Of a stretch of DNA of 64,000 nt, positions 10,398-21,050 are shown one piece after another; position 1 is the first letter of the stretch, and every line of letters begins with the position of its first letter. Location: contig JAJZES010000038.1 in NCBI GenBank assembly GCA_021845985.1, positions 1 to 64,000 on the forward strand. Reading direction: 5' to 3'. The notes below the pieces were generated by a model. The model was not told the DNA's origin and made no database searches. It saw only the letters and a list, made by a program, of their open reading frames with translations. The position numbers and the translations under genes are program-made. This stretch comes from Pseudomonadota bacterium (lineage in GTDB: Bacteria; Pseudomonadota; Alphaproteobacteria; Acetobacterales; Acetobacteraceae).

Positions 10398-10835
10398 CTA
10401 GCGAGAGTTCACGCCACCGTCAACGATTATTTTCCTAGATGCGTGAGGCTTGGCAACGATTCCGCGCAGCCGCAACGACCAGTCCAGCAACTCGATCGCC
10501 TCCGCCCACAGCCGCGCCTCCAACCGCTCGGCCGGCATGCGCGGGTCCGGTGCCACGCCACGCTCGCCCCACTGGCGCAGCACCCGCGCATGCCCGAGAT
10601 CGATCCGCTTGCGCCGATAGAGTCCGTCCAGGCACAGGATCACGTCGTCCGGCTCGCATGGCCGCGGCACCCCGCCGCCCGGTCGGGTCGCCCCGGCATG
10701 ACGCGCCAGCAGCGCCGACATGGTCCAGAACCACGCCTGTTCGGCGTTGCGGAACGGCTCCGCCGGCGTGGCCCGCGGCGGCTTGCGCTCGCCCAGGCCC
10801 GGATGCGGAAAGGCGCGAACGGGCTGCATCGGCAC
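10398..10835 (-). CDS. Uncharacterised conserved-looking protein (145 aa)
   Basis: FRNAEQAWFWTMSALLARHAGATRPGGGVPRPCEPDDVILCLDGLYRRKRIDLGHARVLRQWGERG...; coding-like codon usage, adjacent to the divergent S24 gene. Confidence 0.75.
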   Translation of the reverse strand: MPMQPVRAFPHPGLGERKPPRATPAEPFRNAEQAWFWTMSALLARHAGATRPGGGVPRPCEPDDVILCLDGLYRRKRIDLGHARVLRQWGERGVAPDPRMPAERLEARLWAEAIELLDWSLRLRGIVAKPHASRKIIVDGGVNSR

Positions 10836-10853
10836 TCACCCCCAGGAGGCAAC

Positions 10854-11018
10854 ATGAACGGAACAGGAACACTGAACCACGGACACCCCGACCTGGGCAA
10901 GCGTCTTGCGCAAACTTTCCTATTTCCGACGCGCCCGTTCCCCGGCACACTGCACCCGGCCCCGAGTCGCAGCCCACATGCTTGCGGGCAGCGGAACGCA
11001 TCGCATGACGCATCATGA
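10854..11018 (+). CDS. Candidate 54-aa leader ORF overlapping the S24 regulator start
   Basis: CCAGGAGGCAACATG strong Shine-Dalgarno. The stop TGA overlaps the next ATG (ATGA). Confidence 0.3.
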   Translation: MNGTGTLNHGHPDLGKRLAQTFLFPTRPFPGTLHPAPSRSPHACGQRNASHDAS

Positions 11019-11659
11019 AGCATGAGGACATCTGGCGCGCCCTCGACACGCTCGCCGCCGAATACGGCATGTCGGCGTCCGGTCTGGCGCGCCGCGCCGG
11101 GCTTGACCCGACGACGTTCAACCCGTCCAAGCGCCGCATGCCGGACGGCCGCGCCCGCTGGCCCTCGACCGAGAGCGTCGCCAAGGTGCTCGCCGCCACC
11201 GGTGCCGACCTGTCCACCTTCACCGCCCTGGTCACCGGCGCCCGCGCCCTGCCCAGCGCCGCCCGCGGCCCGATCCGGCGGGTGCCGCTGATCGGCTTTG
11301 CGCAGGCCGGCGGCGAGGGGTTTTTCGACGATGGCGGCTATCCGGTCGGCGGCGGCTGGGACGAGGTCAGCCTGCCCGAGATCGCCGATCCGAACGCCTA
11401 TGCGCTGGAAGTGTCAGGCGACTCGATGGAGCCGGTGTTCCGCGATGGCGATCTGGTGATCGTCTCGCCCAACGCACCGATCCGCCGCGGCGACCGGGTG
11501 GTGGTGCGCACCCGTGCCGGCGCGGTGATGACCAAGCAGCTGCAGCGCCGCTCGGCCCGCCGCGTCGAACTGCTCAGCCTCAACCCGGCACATCCGAGCT
11601 ACAGTTTCGAGCTGCCCGAGATCGCCTGGATGCACCGCATCGTCTGGGCCAGCCAGTAG
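11015..11659 (+). CDS. S24-family (LexA/CI-like) transcriptional regulator
   Basis: HTH region (YGMSASGLARRAGLDPTTFNPSKR) plus peptidase S24 domain (YALEVSGDSMEPVFRDGDLVIVSPNAPIRRGDRVVVRT). Confidence 0.92.
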   Translation: MKHEDIWRALDTLAAEYGMSASGLARRAGLDPTTFNPSKRRMPDGRARWPSTESVAKVLAATGADLSTFTALVTGARALPSAARGPIRRVPLIGFAQAGGEGFFDDGGYPVGGGWDEVSLPEIADPNAYALEVSGDSMEPVFRDGDLVIVSPNAPIRRGDRVVVRTRAGAVMTKQLQRRSARRVELLSLNPAHPSYSFELPEIAWMHRIVWASQ

Positions 11660-13075
11660 CTACGCCGCCGCCTGCCGCGGCTGCGGTGCTGCGAAGCGGG
11701 CGATCCCGAGCAGGTCGAGGAGGCTTGTCCCGCGCCGGTCCGGCGGCAAGGCGACGCCGTAATAGTCCAGCAGCGTCGGCATGACGTTAAGGATCGAGGT
11801 GCGCTCCGCATGCGTCCGGTGGGTTCCGGTCTTGAACCACAGCACGCTGTCGGGGTGATGGGCGCCGCTCTTGGTATGCGGGATTTCGTAGAACAGGTCG
11901 TGGAACGGCATTGCCTGGTTGCCGAACAGCACCTGCGCCTCTTGCGGCACCGCGCGGCGTACCGCATTGTCGAAGAACAGCGTATGAGCCGGTGCCTGCA
12001 CGAAGCCGATCACCGGCCGGCCCTCGCAGGTAAGCTGCGCCAGCCGCGCCCGTGCCGCCTCGGCCGCTGCCGCATCGGCGAACTCGGCAGAGAATTGCTG
12101 TGCCATGACCGGCAGCAGCCGCGTCGGCGTCACCCCGACCCAGTCGAGCAACTGCGCCGCGTTGCGCGGCCGGTAATAGCGGTTGCCGGCGTTCGGGTTG
12201 GGGTGCTGGCTCAGCGCCGTCGCCAGCACCAGCAACGCGCCCTGCCGCTCGAGGGCGAAGAAATCGCCGAGCAGCGCGTCCATCTGCTGGTAGCCATAGA
12301 GGATCGCGTCGCGATGCACCGGATCGTCAAGTCGGTCCGGCGGCAGGTCGAATGCCTCCGGCTGCAGCAGGTGGAACCATGCGTGCTGGAAATGCGCCGT
12401 GCTGTTGACGAAGAACGAGGCGAAGTCCGGCCGGCTGCGGCTCCAGTAGTGCCGGAACAGGTCGAATTGCAGCTTGTCCAGCAGCGCCGCCCGCTTCCAG
12501 GAGGTCTGCCGCGTCAGCGCCTCGCTGGTCACCTGCCGCAGCGCCGCCAGCACCGATTTGGCCCGCAGCCCGTGCGTCGTCACGTAGCGCAGGAAGGCGG
12601 CATACTCGGCCCGCCCGGCTGCGGCGCTGCCGTTGCTGTTCTCCTGCACCTTGCTCAGCACCACGCGCTGATAGGCGTCGAGTTCGGCGGGGTACGGCCG
12701 CTCGGTGTTGCACCAGGGGTCGGGCAGGTAGAATGAACCGGGGGCGGCGAAGCCCGGCGCGTTCATGCCGGCGAAGTTGCCCACCCGGTACCCGGCCGCC
12801 AGCAATGCGTGCCAGATGTCGAGATGTCCGGCCCGCGGTCCGTCGGTCAGGTTGAACACGCCATGCTGGTCGAACCCGAGACCGGTATGCAGCGAATACC
12901 ACTGGATCCACGGCTCCAGGCAGTTGGGATCGGTGGTTTCGGCAACCCCGGTGAATACCTGCGACGCGTCGTGGAAGCGCCGGAAATTCGGCAGCCGGCC
13001 CTCGGCCATCCAGCGCTGCAGCAGCGTCGGACTCAACTCGTTGAATTCGATGAAAATCAACCGCTGTCCCGGCAT
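11660..13075 (-). CDS. Alkaline-phosphatase-superfamily (phosphodiesterase/sulfatase-like) protein
   Basis: MPGQRLIFIEFNELSPTLLQRWMAEGRLPNFRRF ... HHPDSVLWFKTGTHRTHAERTSILNVMPTLLDYYGVALP. Confidence 0.75.
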   Translation of the reverse strand: MPGQRLIFIEFNELSPTLLQRWMAEGRLPNFRRFHDASQVFTGVAETTDPNCLEPWIQWYSLHTGLGFDQHGVFNLTDGPRAGHLDIWHALLAAGYRVGNFAGMNAPGFAAPGSFYLPDPWCNTERPYPAELDAYQRVVLSKVQENSNGSAAAGRAEYAAFLRYVTTHGLRAKSVLAALRQVTSEALTRQTSWKRAALLDKLQFDLFRHYWSRSRPDFASFFVNSTAHFQHAWFHLLQPEAFDLPPDRLDDPVHRDAILYGYQQMDALLGDFFALERQGALLVLATALSQHPNPNAGNRYYRPRNAAQLLDWVGVTPTRLLPVMAQQFSAEFADAAAAEAARARLAQLTCEGRPVIGFVQAPAHTLFFDNAVRRAVPQEAQVLFGNQAMPFHDLFYEIPHTKSGAHHPDSVLWFKTGTHRTHAERTSILNVMPTLLDYYGVALPPDRRGTSLLDLLGIARFAAPQPRQAAA

Positions 13076-13184
13076 GCCAGCCCATCCGTGTTTGATTACG
13101 CGATAGCACGGACGGACTGTCCGGGCCAACGCAATCATCACTTCGTGCGTGACATTCGCCGCGCCGATTTGCCAGACTGCGGCG

Positions 13185-13886
13185 ATGCGCGCGGTTGCCC
13201 TTCTGCTCGCCTGCCTCGCGGTGCCTGCCGCAGCCGGTGCTGCGGAGCCGGTTGATGTTGCGCTGGTACTGGTCAGCGACGTGTCGCGCAGCATCGACGA
13301 CAGCGAGTACCGCCTGCAGAAGCAGGGCTACCGTGCTGCCTTCACCAGCCCCGAGGTGACTGCGGCGATTGCCGGCGGCAGCGTCGGCGCCATCGCCGTC
13401 GCCTATGTCGAGTTCGCCTCGCCGGTCGATGTCCGCACCGTGCTTGACTGGCGCGTCATCCGCAGCGCCGCCGATGCCGGCCGCTTCGCCGCCGCGCTGG
13501 AGGCGGCCCCGCGCACCGCGCGGGGCCGCACCGCCATTGGCGAGGGCATCGCGCTGGCCACCGACGATCTTGCCTGCGCCCCCGTCGCCGCTGCCCGCCA
13601 GGTGATCGACGTGTGCGGCGACGGCACCAGCAATTCCGGCCGCGACGTCACCGCCGCACGCGATGCCGCGGTCGCCGCCGGCATCACCATCAACGGCCTG
13701 GCCATCATCAACGATCATCCGGTGTCCTGGGTCTTCGCCCATGTCCAGCCGCCGGGCGGCCTCGCCAAATGGTACCAGGACCACGTCACCGGCGGCCCCG
13801 GCAGCTTCGTCGTCGAGGTGCATGACTTCGCCGCCTTCGGCCGCGCCATCACCCGCAAACTGGTGGACGAGATCGCGGCGCGCTGA
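13185..13886 (+). CDS. DUF1194 (vWA-like) secreted protein
   Basis: Signal peptide followed by VDVALVLVSDVSRSIDDSEYRLQKQGYRAAFTSPEV; INGLAIINDHP. Confidence 0.9.
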   Translation: MRAVALLLACLAVPAAAGAAEPVDVALVLVSDVSRSIDDSEYRLQKQGYRAAFTSPEVTAAIAGGSVGAIAVAYVEFASPVDVRTVLDWRVIRSAADAGRFAAALEAAPRTARGRTAIGEGIALATDDLACAPVAAARQVIDVCGDGTSNSGRDVTAARDAAVAAGITINGLAIINDHPVSWVFAHVQPPGGLAKWYQDHVTGGPGSFVVEVHDFAAFGRAITRKLVDEIAAR

Positions 13887-13939
13887 TGCCGCCGCTGCGC
13901 TGACGTCCTGTTCACCTGGCTGCGTCAGGGTCGGCGACC

Positions 13940-16192
13940 ATGCCTAACCGCTATCTGTGGCGCGGCGGCGGCACCGACCTCGGCGCCGCCGCCGACTGGA
14001 CCGACCTGACCACCGGCGCCAGCCCCGCCGCGACACGGCCGAAATTCGCCGACACCGCCAGCATCGGCGCGGTCGGCCGGCTCGACGCGACCGGAACCGA
14101 GGTGGTCGGCGTGCTGACGCTCGCCGCCGACCTCGCGCTCGACGGATTTCTGCTCGATGCGGTGCTCGACCTCGCCGGCGGCACCATCGAGGCATTGGCG
14201 CAGGGCACGCTGGTCATCGGCACCGCGCCCTGGGCCGGCGGCGCTGTCGCCGTCGGCGTCGGCGGACTGCTCAGCGGCAGCGGGCGCATCGATGCCGCGG
14301 TCGCCCTGGCCGGCGGCAGCGTCGTCGCCTCCGGCGGCGCCCTGGCTCTGTTCGGCAGCGTCGGCGGCGCCGGCACGCTGGGGATTGCCGCCGGTGCCAC
14401 GCTGTTCGCCGCCGCCGCCGTCGGCGCCGCCGCCAGCGTCGCCTTCGAGGCGGCGGCCGGCACCCTCGAGCTGTTTGCGCCGCACGATTTCGCCGCCCCG
14501 ATCAGCGGTTTCGCCGCCGGCGACGTGATCGACCTGGCCGACGCCGCGCCGGCCGCGCTCACCTGGAACGCCGGCACGCTCAGCGTCGATGGCGCGGCCC
14601 TGGTGCTGCCCGGCGTCGCCGCCACGGCGCAATTTCTGCTGCTGCCGGACGGCATGGGCGGCAGCGCGCTGTCGCTCGCTCCCGCCGACACCGCTTTGCC
14701 GGGCAGCGCCGGGACCCTGGCGCTCGGCCATGCCGGCGGCATCGCCGTCTATGGCGGCGCCGGCAGCGCCGGCAGAGTCGCCGCCGCCGGGACCGTGGCG
14801 CTCGCCGGCAGCCTGCATGCCACCAGCCTCGCCGCGCCGGCGCTGCTCGCCGTCACCGGCGGCGGGCGGCTCGATGCCGGGGCGATCACGCTGTCCGGCA
14901 CGCTGGCGGCGCTGGCCGGCGGCGTCGTCAGCGCCGGCACGCTGACGCTGGCTGGTGGCACGCTCAGCGCCGACATCGCCTCAGGCATCGCCGTCGGCGG
15001 TTACGGCGCCTCCGGCACCGTTGCCATCGCCGCCGGGGCAACACTGTCGGGCACCGGGCGGATCGACGCGCCGCTGACGCTGGGCGGCGAGCTGCGGGTC
15101 GGCGCCGGCGCGCTCGGCCTGTTCGGCGCCGTCGGCGGGAGCGGCACCGTCGAACTCGGCGCTGGCGCGACGCTGTTTGCCGCCGCCGATCTGGTCGGCC
15201 CGACCATCGCATTCACGGCGCCAGGGGCGACGCTGATGGCGTCGGGCAAATTGTCGGTTGCCCTGGCCGGTCTCGCCATCGGCGATGCCATCGACCTTGC
15301 CGTCACTGCCGCCCAGGCCCTCGCCACCGTCGCCGCGCTGCCGGTGCTCGGCACGCCGCCGAGCCGGGTGTTCGCCGCCGCCGCCGATGGGCGCGGCGGC
15401 ACGCTGCTCACCGTCGTTGCCTGCTTCGCCGCCGCCACCCGCATTGCCACGCCGCACGGCGAAATGCCGGTCGAACTGCTGCGTCCGGGTGACGCGGTGC
15501 TGACGCCCGACGGACCGCGCCGGCTGGTCTGGACCGGCCGCAGCCGCGTCGCCGCGCCGGAGCTTCGCCCGGTGCGCATCGCCGCCGGCGCGCTCGGCCG
15601 CGGCCGGCCGCGGCGCGATCTGCTGCTCTCCCCCGAACATGCATTGCTCGACGGCGCGCTGCTGCGGCCCGCCGCCGCATGGCTCGGCCGGCCGGGCATC
15701 ACGCGCGATCCGGCCGGCGTCATCGACTATCACCACGTCGCCCTGGCGCGGCACGATCTGCTGCTGGCCGAAGGGGTGTGGGCGGAGAGCTACCTGCCGG
15801 ACGGCGCGCCGTCGGGATTCGATGTCGAGCACGGCCGGCGTCCGCGCGCGCTGCAGCCCTGCCGGGTGCGCCAGCAGGGCCAAGGCGTTGCGGCGTTGCC
15901 GACCGGCCCGGCGGGTCCGCTGCGCGGCCATGTCGAGCGCATGCTGCGTCAGCGTCGCCGGCTGCGGATCGTCGGATGGGCGCTCGACGCCGCGCCGCCG
16001 GTGGTGCTGGAGGTGCGCTGCGACCGGCGGGTCATCACCCGGTTCGTCGCCGATCACTGGCGCAGCGACCTCGACCGTGCCGGGCTTGCCGATGGTCGCT
16101 GCGGCTTCGACATCATGCTGGCCGGCCCGGCGGCGCCGCTGACCGTGCATCGCTTCAGCGATGGCCTGCAACTGCCGGTTTGCCCCGGCTGA
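13940..16192 (+). CDS. Large repeat-containing protein with C-terminal Hint (Hint_2-type) domain
   Basis: N-terminal Gly/Ala-rich beta-repeat region (MPNRYLWRGGGTDLGAAADWTD), then CFAAATRIATPHGEMPVELLRPGDAVLTPDG ... LLSPEHALLDGALLRPAAAWLG. Confidence 0.85.
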   Translation: MPNRYLWRGGGTDLGAAADWTDLTTGASPAATRPKFADTASIGAVGRLDATGTEVVGVLTLAADLALDGFLLDAVLDLAGGTIEALAQGTLVIGTAPWAGGAVAVGVGGLLSGSGRIDAAVALAGGSVVASGGALALFGSVGGAGTLGIAAGATLFAAAAVGAAASVAFEAAAGTLELFAPHDFAAPISGFAAGDVIDLADAAPAALTWNAGTLSVDGAALVLPGVAATAQFLLLPDGMGGSALSLAPADTALPGSAGTLALGHAGGIAVYGGAGSAGRVAAAGTVALAGSLHATSLAAPALLAVTGGGRLDAGAITLSGTLAALAGGVVSAGTLTLAGGTLSADIASGIAVGGYGASGTVAIAAGATLSGTGRIDAPLTLGGELRVGAGALGLFGAVGGSGTVELGAGATLFAAADLVGPTIAFTAPGATLMASGKLSVALAGLAIGDAIDLAVTAAQALATVAALPVLGTPPSRVFAAAADGRGGTLLTVVACFAAATRIATPHGEMPVELLRPGDAVLTPDGPRRLVWTGRSRVAAPELRPVRIAAGALGRGRPRRDLLLSPEHALLDGALLRPAAAWLGRPGITRDPAGVIDYHHVALARHDLLLAEGVWAESYLPDGAPSGFDVEHGRRPRALQPCRVRQQGQGVAALPTGPAGPLRGHVERMLRQRRRLRIVGWALDAAPPVVLEVRCDRRVITRFVADHWRSDLDRAGLADGRCGFDIMLAGPAAPLTVHRFSDGLQLPVCPG

Positions 16193-16242
16193 GACCGCCC
16201 CGCCGGTGACGGCGCCGGGACTTTGAGCTAAACCGCTGGGCC

Positions 16243-17550
16243 ATGACGGAGCATGACATCCTCGGCAACCCGGTCACGGTCGGTGCGCCGGACACGGTTG
16301 CCGGCATTGACGCCTTCGTCCACGGGTTGCTGAGCTACGAGACCGGCATCGAGCGGGTCATCGAGGCGGCCGACGCCGACCCGGACTCGGCGCTGGCCAA
16401 TGCCTATGCGGCGATGGCGTGGCTGTTTCTGGAAAGCCCCGCCGGGCCGCTGGCGGCGTTGCCCTATCTGCGCTGCGCCGAGGCCGCCGCAGCCGCCGGC
16501 AGCGGGCGCGAGCGGCTGATCGTCGCCGCCGCGCGCGCCTGGGCCGACGACGACATGGTGCGCGCGCTCGCCATCGGCGATCGCCTCGCCGCCGAGTATC
16601 CGCGCGACCTCGTCGCCGCCAAGGTGACGCAGTACCACATGTTCAACCGCGGCGACGCCGCCGGCCTGCTGCGCATCGGCGCCGCCGTGCTGCCGGCCTG
16701 CGACGACATCGCCTATGCCCATGGCATGATCGCCTTCGGCTATGAGCAGTGCCACCGGATGCGCGAGGCGGAGGCGGCGGCGCATGCGGCGATGCGGCGC
16801 CAGCGCAAGGAGCCGTGGGCGCATCACGCGCTCGCCCATGTGCTGCTCACCGAGGGGCGCAACGACGAGGGGCGCGCCTTTCTCGATGATGTGCGCGACA
16901 CCTGGACCGGCCTCAACTCGTTCATGCTGACGCATAACTGGTGGCATTTGTCGCTGGTGATGATCGCCCAGGGCGAGGCCGCGGCGGTTCTCGAGCACTA
17001 CTCCACGCATATCTGGGGCATCTGCAAGGACTACTCGCAGGATCAGGTCGGTGCCGTGTCGCTGCTGGCGCGGCTGGAACTGGCCGGGGTCGATGTCGGC
17101 GACCGCTGGCAGGACTTGGCTGATCATCTGGCGCCGCGCATCACCGAGCATGTGCAGCCGTTCCTCGATCTGCATTACCTGTACGGCCTGGCCCGTGCCG
17201 GGCGGGCGGAGGCGCCGGCGATGCTGGAGGATATGCGCCGCTTCGCCGTCGCCGCCCCCGGGCATGCGCGCGAGACGTGGCAGAGCGTCGCCCTGCCGGC
17301 GGCGGCGGGGCTGCTGGCGCATGCGCGGGGCGACCATGCGGCGGCGGTGCCGCACCTGCTGGCGGCGCTGCCGCGTCTCGCCGCGATCGGCGGCAGCCAT
17401 GCCCAGCGCGATCTGTTCGAGCAGATCACCGACGACGCGCTGCTCCGCGCCGGCCACCACGCCGCGGCGCGCGCCCGGCTGGAACGGCGGCGGGGCGGCA
17501 ATCCGCACGCAGCGGCGACGCTGGCCGCGGTTCAGCGCCTACCGGGATAG
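16243..17550 (+). CDS. TPR protein, TTC38-like
   Basis: PWAHHALAHVLLTEGRNDEGRAFL ... HNWWHLSLVMIAQGEAAAVLEHYSTHIWG. Confidence 0.85.
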   Translation: MTEHDILGNPVTVGAPDTVAGIDAFVHGLLSYETGIERVIEAADADPDSALANAYAAMAWLFLESPAGPLAALPYLRCAEAAAAAGSGRERLIVAAARAWADDDMVRALAIGDRLAAEYPRDLVAAKVTQYHMFNRGDAAGLLRIGAAVLPACDDIAYAHGMIAFGYEQCHRMREAEAAAHAAMRRQRKEPWAHHALAHVLLTEGRNDEGRAFLDDVRDTWTGLNSFMLTHNWWHLSLVMIAQGEAAAVLEHYSTHIWGICKDYSQDQVGAVSLLARLELAGVDVGDRWQDLADHLAPRITEHVQPFLDLHYLYGLARAGRAEAPAMLEDMRRFAVAAPGHARETWQSVALPAAAGLLAHARGDHAAAVPHLLAALPRLAAIGGSHAQRDLFEQITDDALLRAGHHAAARARLERRRGGNPHAAATLAAVQRLPG

Positions 17551-17568
17551 CGGCGCCGCATCGGCGGC

Positions 17569-17928
17569 TTACGGCGCATCGCCGCGCGTCGGCTGGTCGC
17601 GGCCTTGCTCCCAGGCGCGCAATTGCTCCTTGGTCATCGGCGTCTGCCGCCAGTCGCCCTGGTCGGCCGAGCGGTCGGGGAACTCGCCGTAATTTTCCTG
17701 GATCTGCGCTTCCTCGACAATGACGCCGGGGATCGGTTCATTCAGCGTCTGCGGGTTGGGCAGCAGGCCGGCGCCGGCGCTGTCCTGCATGCCGATCAAC
17801 TCTTCGGCACGCTCCCAGTATTCGGCATCACGGCCATGCGGGCCGCCATCCTGCTGCCACAGATGATAGGCGCGCAGGCGGATGCGCTCGGTGCGTGCCG
17901 GGTTGGTTTGCAGCGGATTATCGGACAT
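17569..17928 (-). CDS. DUF2934-type small protein
   Basis: IRLRAYHLWQQDGGPHGRDAEYWERAEELI. Confidence 0.8.
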   Translation of the reverse strand: MSDNPLQTNPARTERIRLRAYHLWQQDGGPHGRDAEYWERAEELIGMQDSAGAGLLPNPQTLNEPIPGVIVEEAQIQENYGEFPDRSADQGDWRQTPMTKEQLRAWEQGRDQPTRGDAP

Positions 17929-17981
17929 CGGCGGGTCGTCTCCGGGGTGACACGCAGACAACCCGCCGCCGACGCTTCGGT

Positions 17982-19886
<1,905 letters not shown>

Positions 19887-20258
19887 GTCAAACCTGCTCG
19901 CACTCGTCGGGTTCGAAACGTCACGACGCCGGCGGCGCGGGGGCGCCTCCGGCTGCTTATCTCTCGTTCGGCCTGCCGGACCGCGCCGCCCGTATCGGCG
20001 TGCCCTGGCGCTGGCCGAACCCATGGGGAAGACGCGCCACGACGGCGCCGGCTGCATATGTGATCGCGCCCCGGAGTCGCACACCCCTTGTGAAGCAAGA
20101 CAGGTTTTCCTTGCAAGGCTGATGTGCGCTCCGACGGGATGGTTGGGGTGAACACAGCGTTCTTGCTGCGTCCACGACCGCCATCATAGCATGGCGTGGT
20201 TAATAAAGGGGGGCGTGATGTCGGCGACTGCGTCCTCGGGCCAGGAAAATCTGTCGTC

Positions 20259-21050
20259 ATGAGCACGGGATTACGCGGCGACCTGACCGGGCGGGTGGTG
20301 GTGGTGACCGGCGGCACGCAGGGCGTCGGCCATGCCGCGGCGCGCCGCGTCGCCGAATGGGGCGCCGCCGGCGTGGTGATCTGCGGCCGCGATGCCGCCA
20401 AGGGGCGCGCCGCCGCCGCCGCGATCGGCCCTTGCGCTGTCTTCGTCGCCGCCGACCTCGCCGACCCGGCGGCGCCCGCCGCCGTCATGGCCGCCTGTGA
20501 TGCGGCGTTCGGCCGGCTCGACGGGCTGGTCAACGCCGCGGCGCTGACCGATCGCGGCGGGCTGCCCGATGCCGACGCGGCGTTCATCGACCGTATGCTG
20601 GCGGTCAATCTGCGCGCCCCGTTCCTGCTGATGCAGGAGGCGGCGCGGCGCATGGCCGCGGGCGGCGCCATCGTCAACGTGCTGTCGGTCAATGCACATT
20701 GCGGCGCGCCGGAGCTGGCCGCCTATGCGGCGTCCAAGGGCGGCCTCGCGACGCTGACGCGCAACGCCGCCAACACGCTGGCGCGCCGGCGCATCCGGGT
20801 CAACGGCATCAATCTCGGCTGGACCGATACGCCGGCCGAACACCTCGTGCAGCGCCGCGTCACCGGCGACGACGACTGGCTGGCGCGGGCCGCCGCGTCG
20901 GTGCCGTTCGGCCGGCTGATCGATGTCGAGGAACTGGCTGATCTGATCGCGTTCCTGCTCAGCCGGCATGCCGGGGTGATGACCGGGGCGCTGATCGACT
21001 ACGGACAGACGGTGCTTGGCGCGCCGCCGCCGCCGCGGGAGGACAGGTGA
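20259..21050 (+). CDS. SDR-family oxidoreductase
   Basis: TGGTQGVGHAAARRV; YAASKGGLATLTRNAANTLA. Confidence 0.93.
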   Translation: MSTGLRGDLTGRVVVVTGGTQGVGHAAARRVAEWGAAGVVICGRDAAKGRAAAAAIGPCAVFVAADLADPAAPAAVMAACDAAFGRLDGLVNAAALTDRGGLPDADAAFIDRMLAVNLRAPFLLMQEAARRMAAGGAIVNVLSVNAHCGAPELAAYAASKGGLATLTRNAANTLARRRIRVNGINLGWTDTPAEHLVQRRVTGDDDWLARAAASVPFGRLIDVEELADLIAFLLSRHAGVMTGALIDYGQTVLGAPPPPREDR

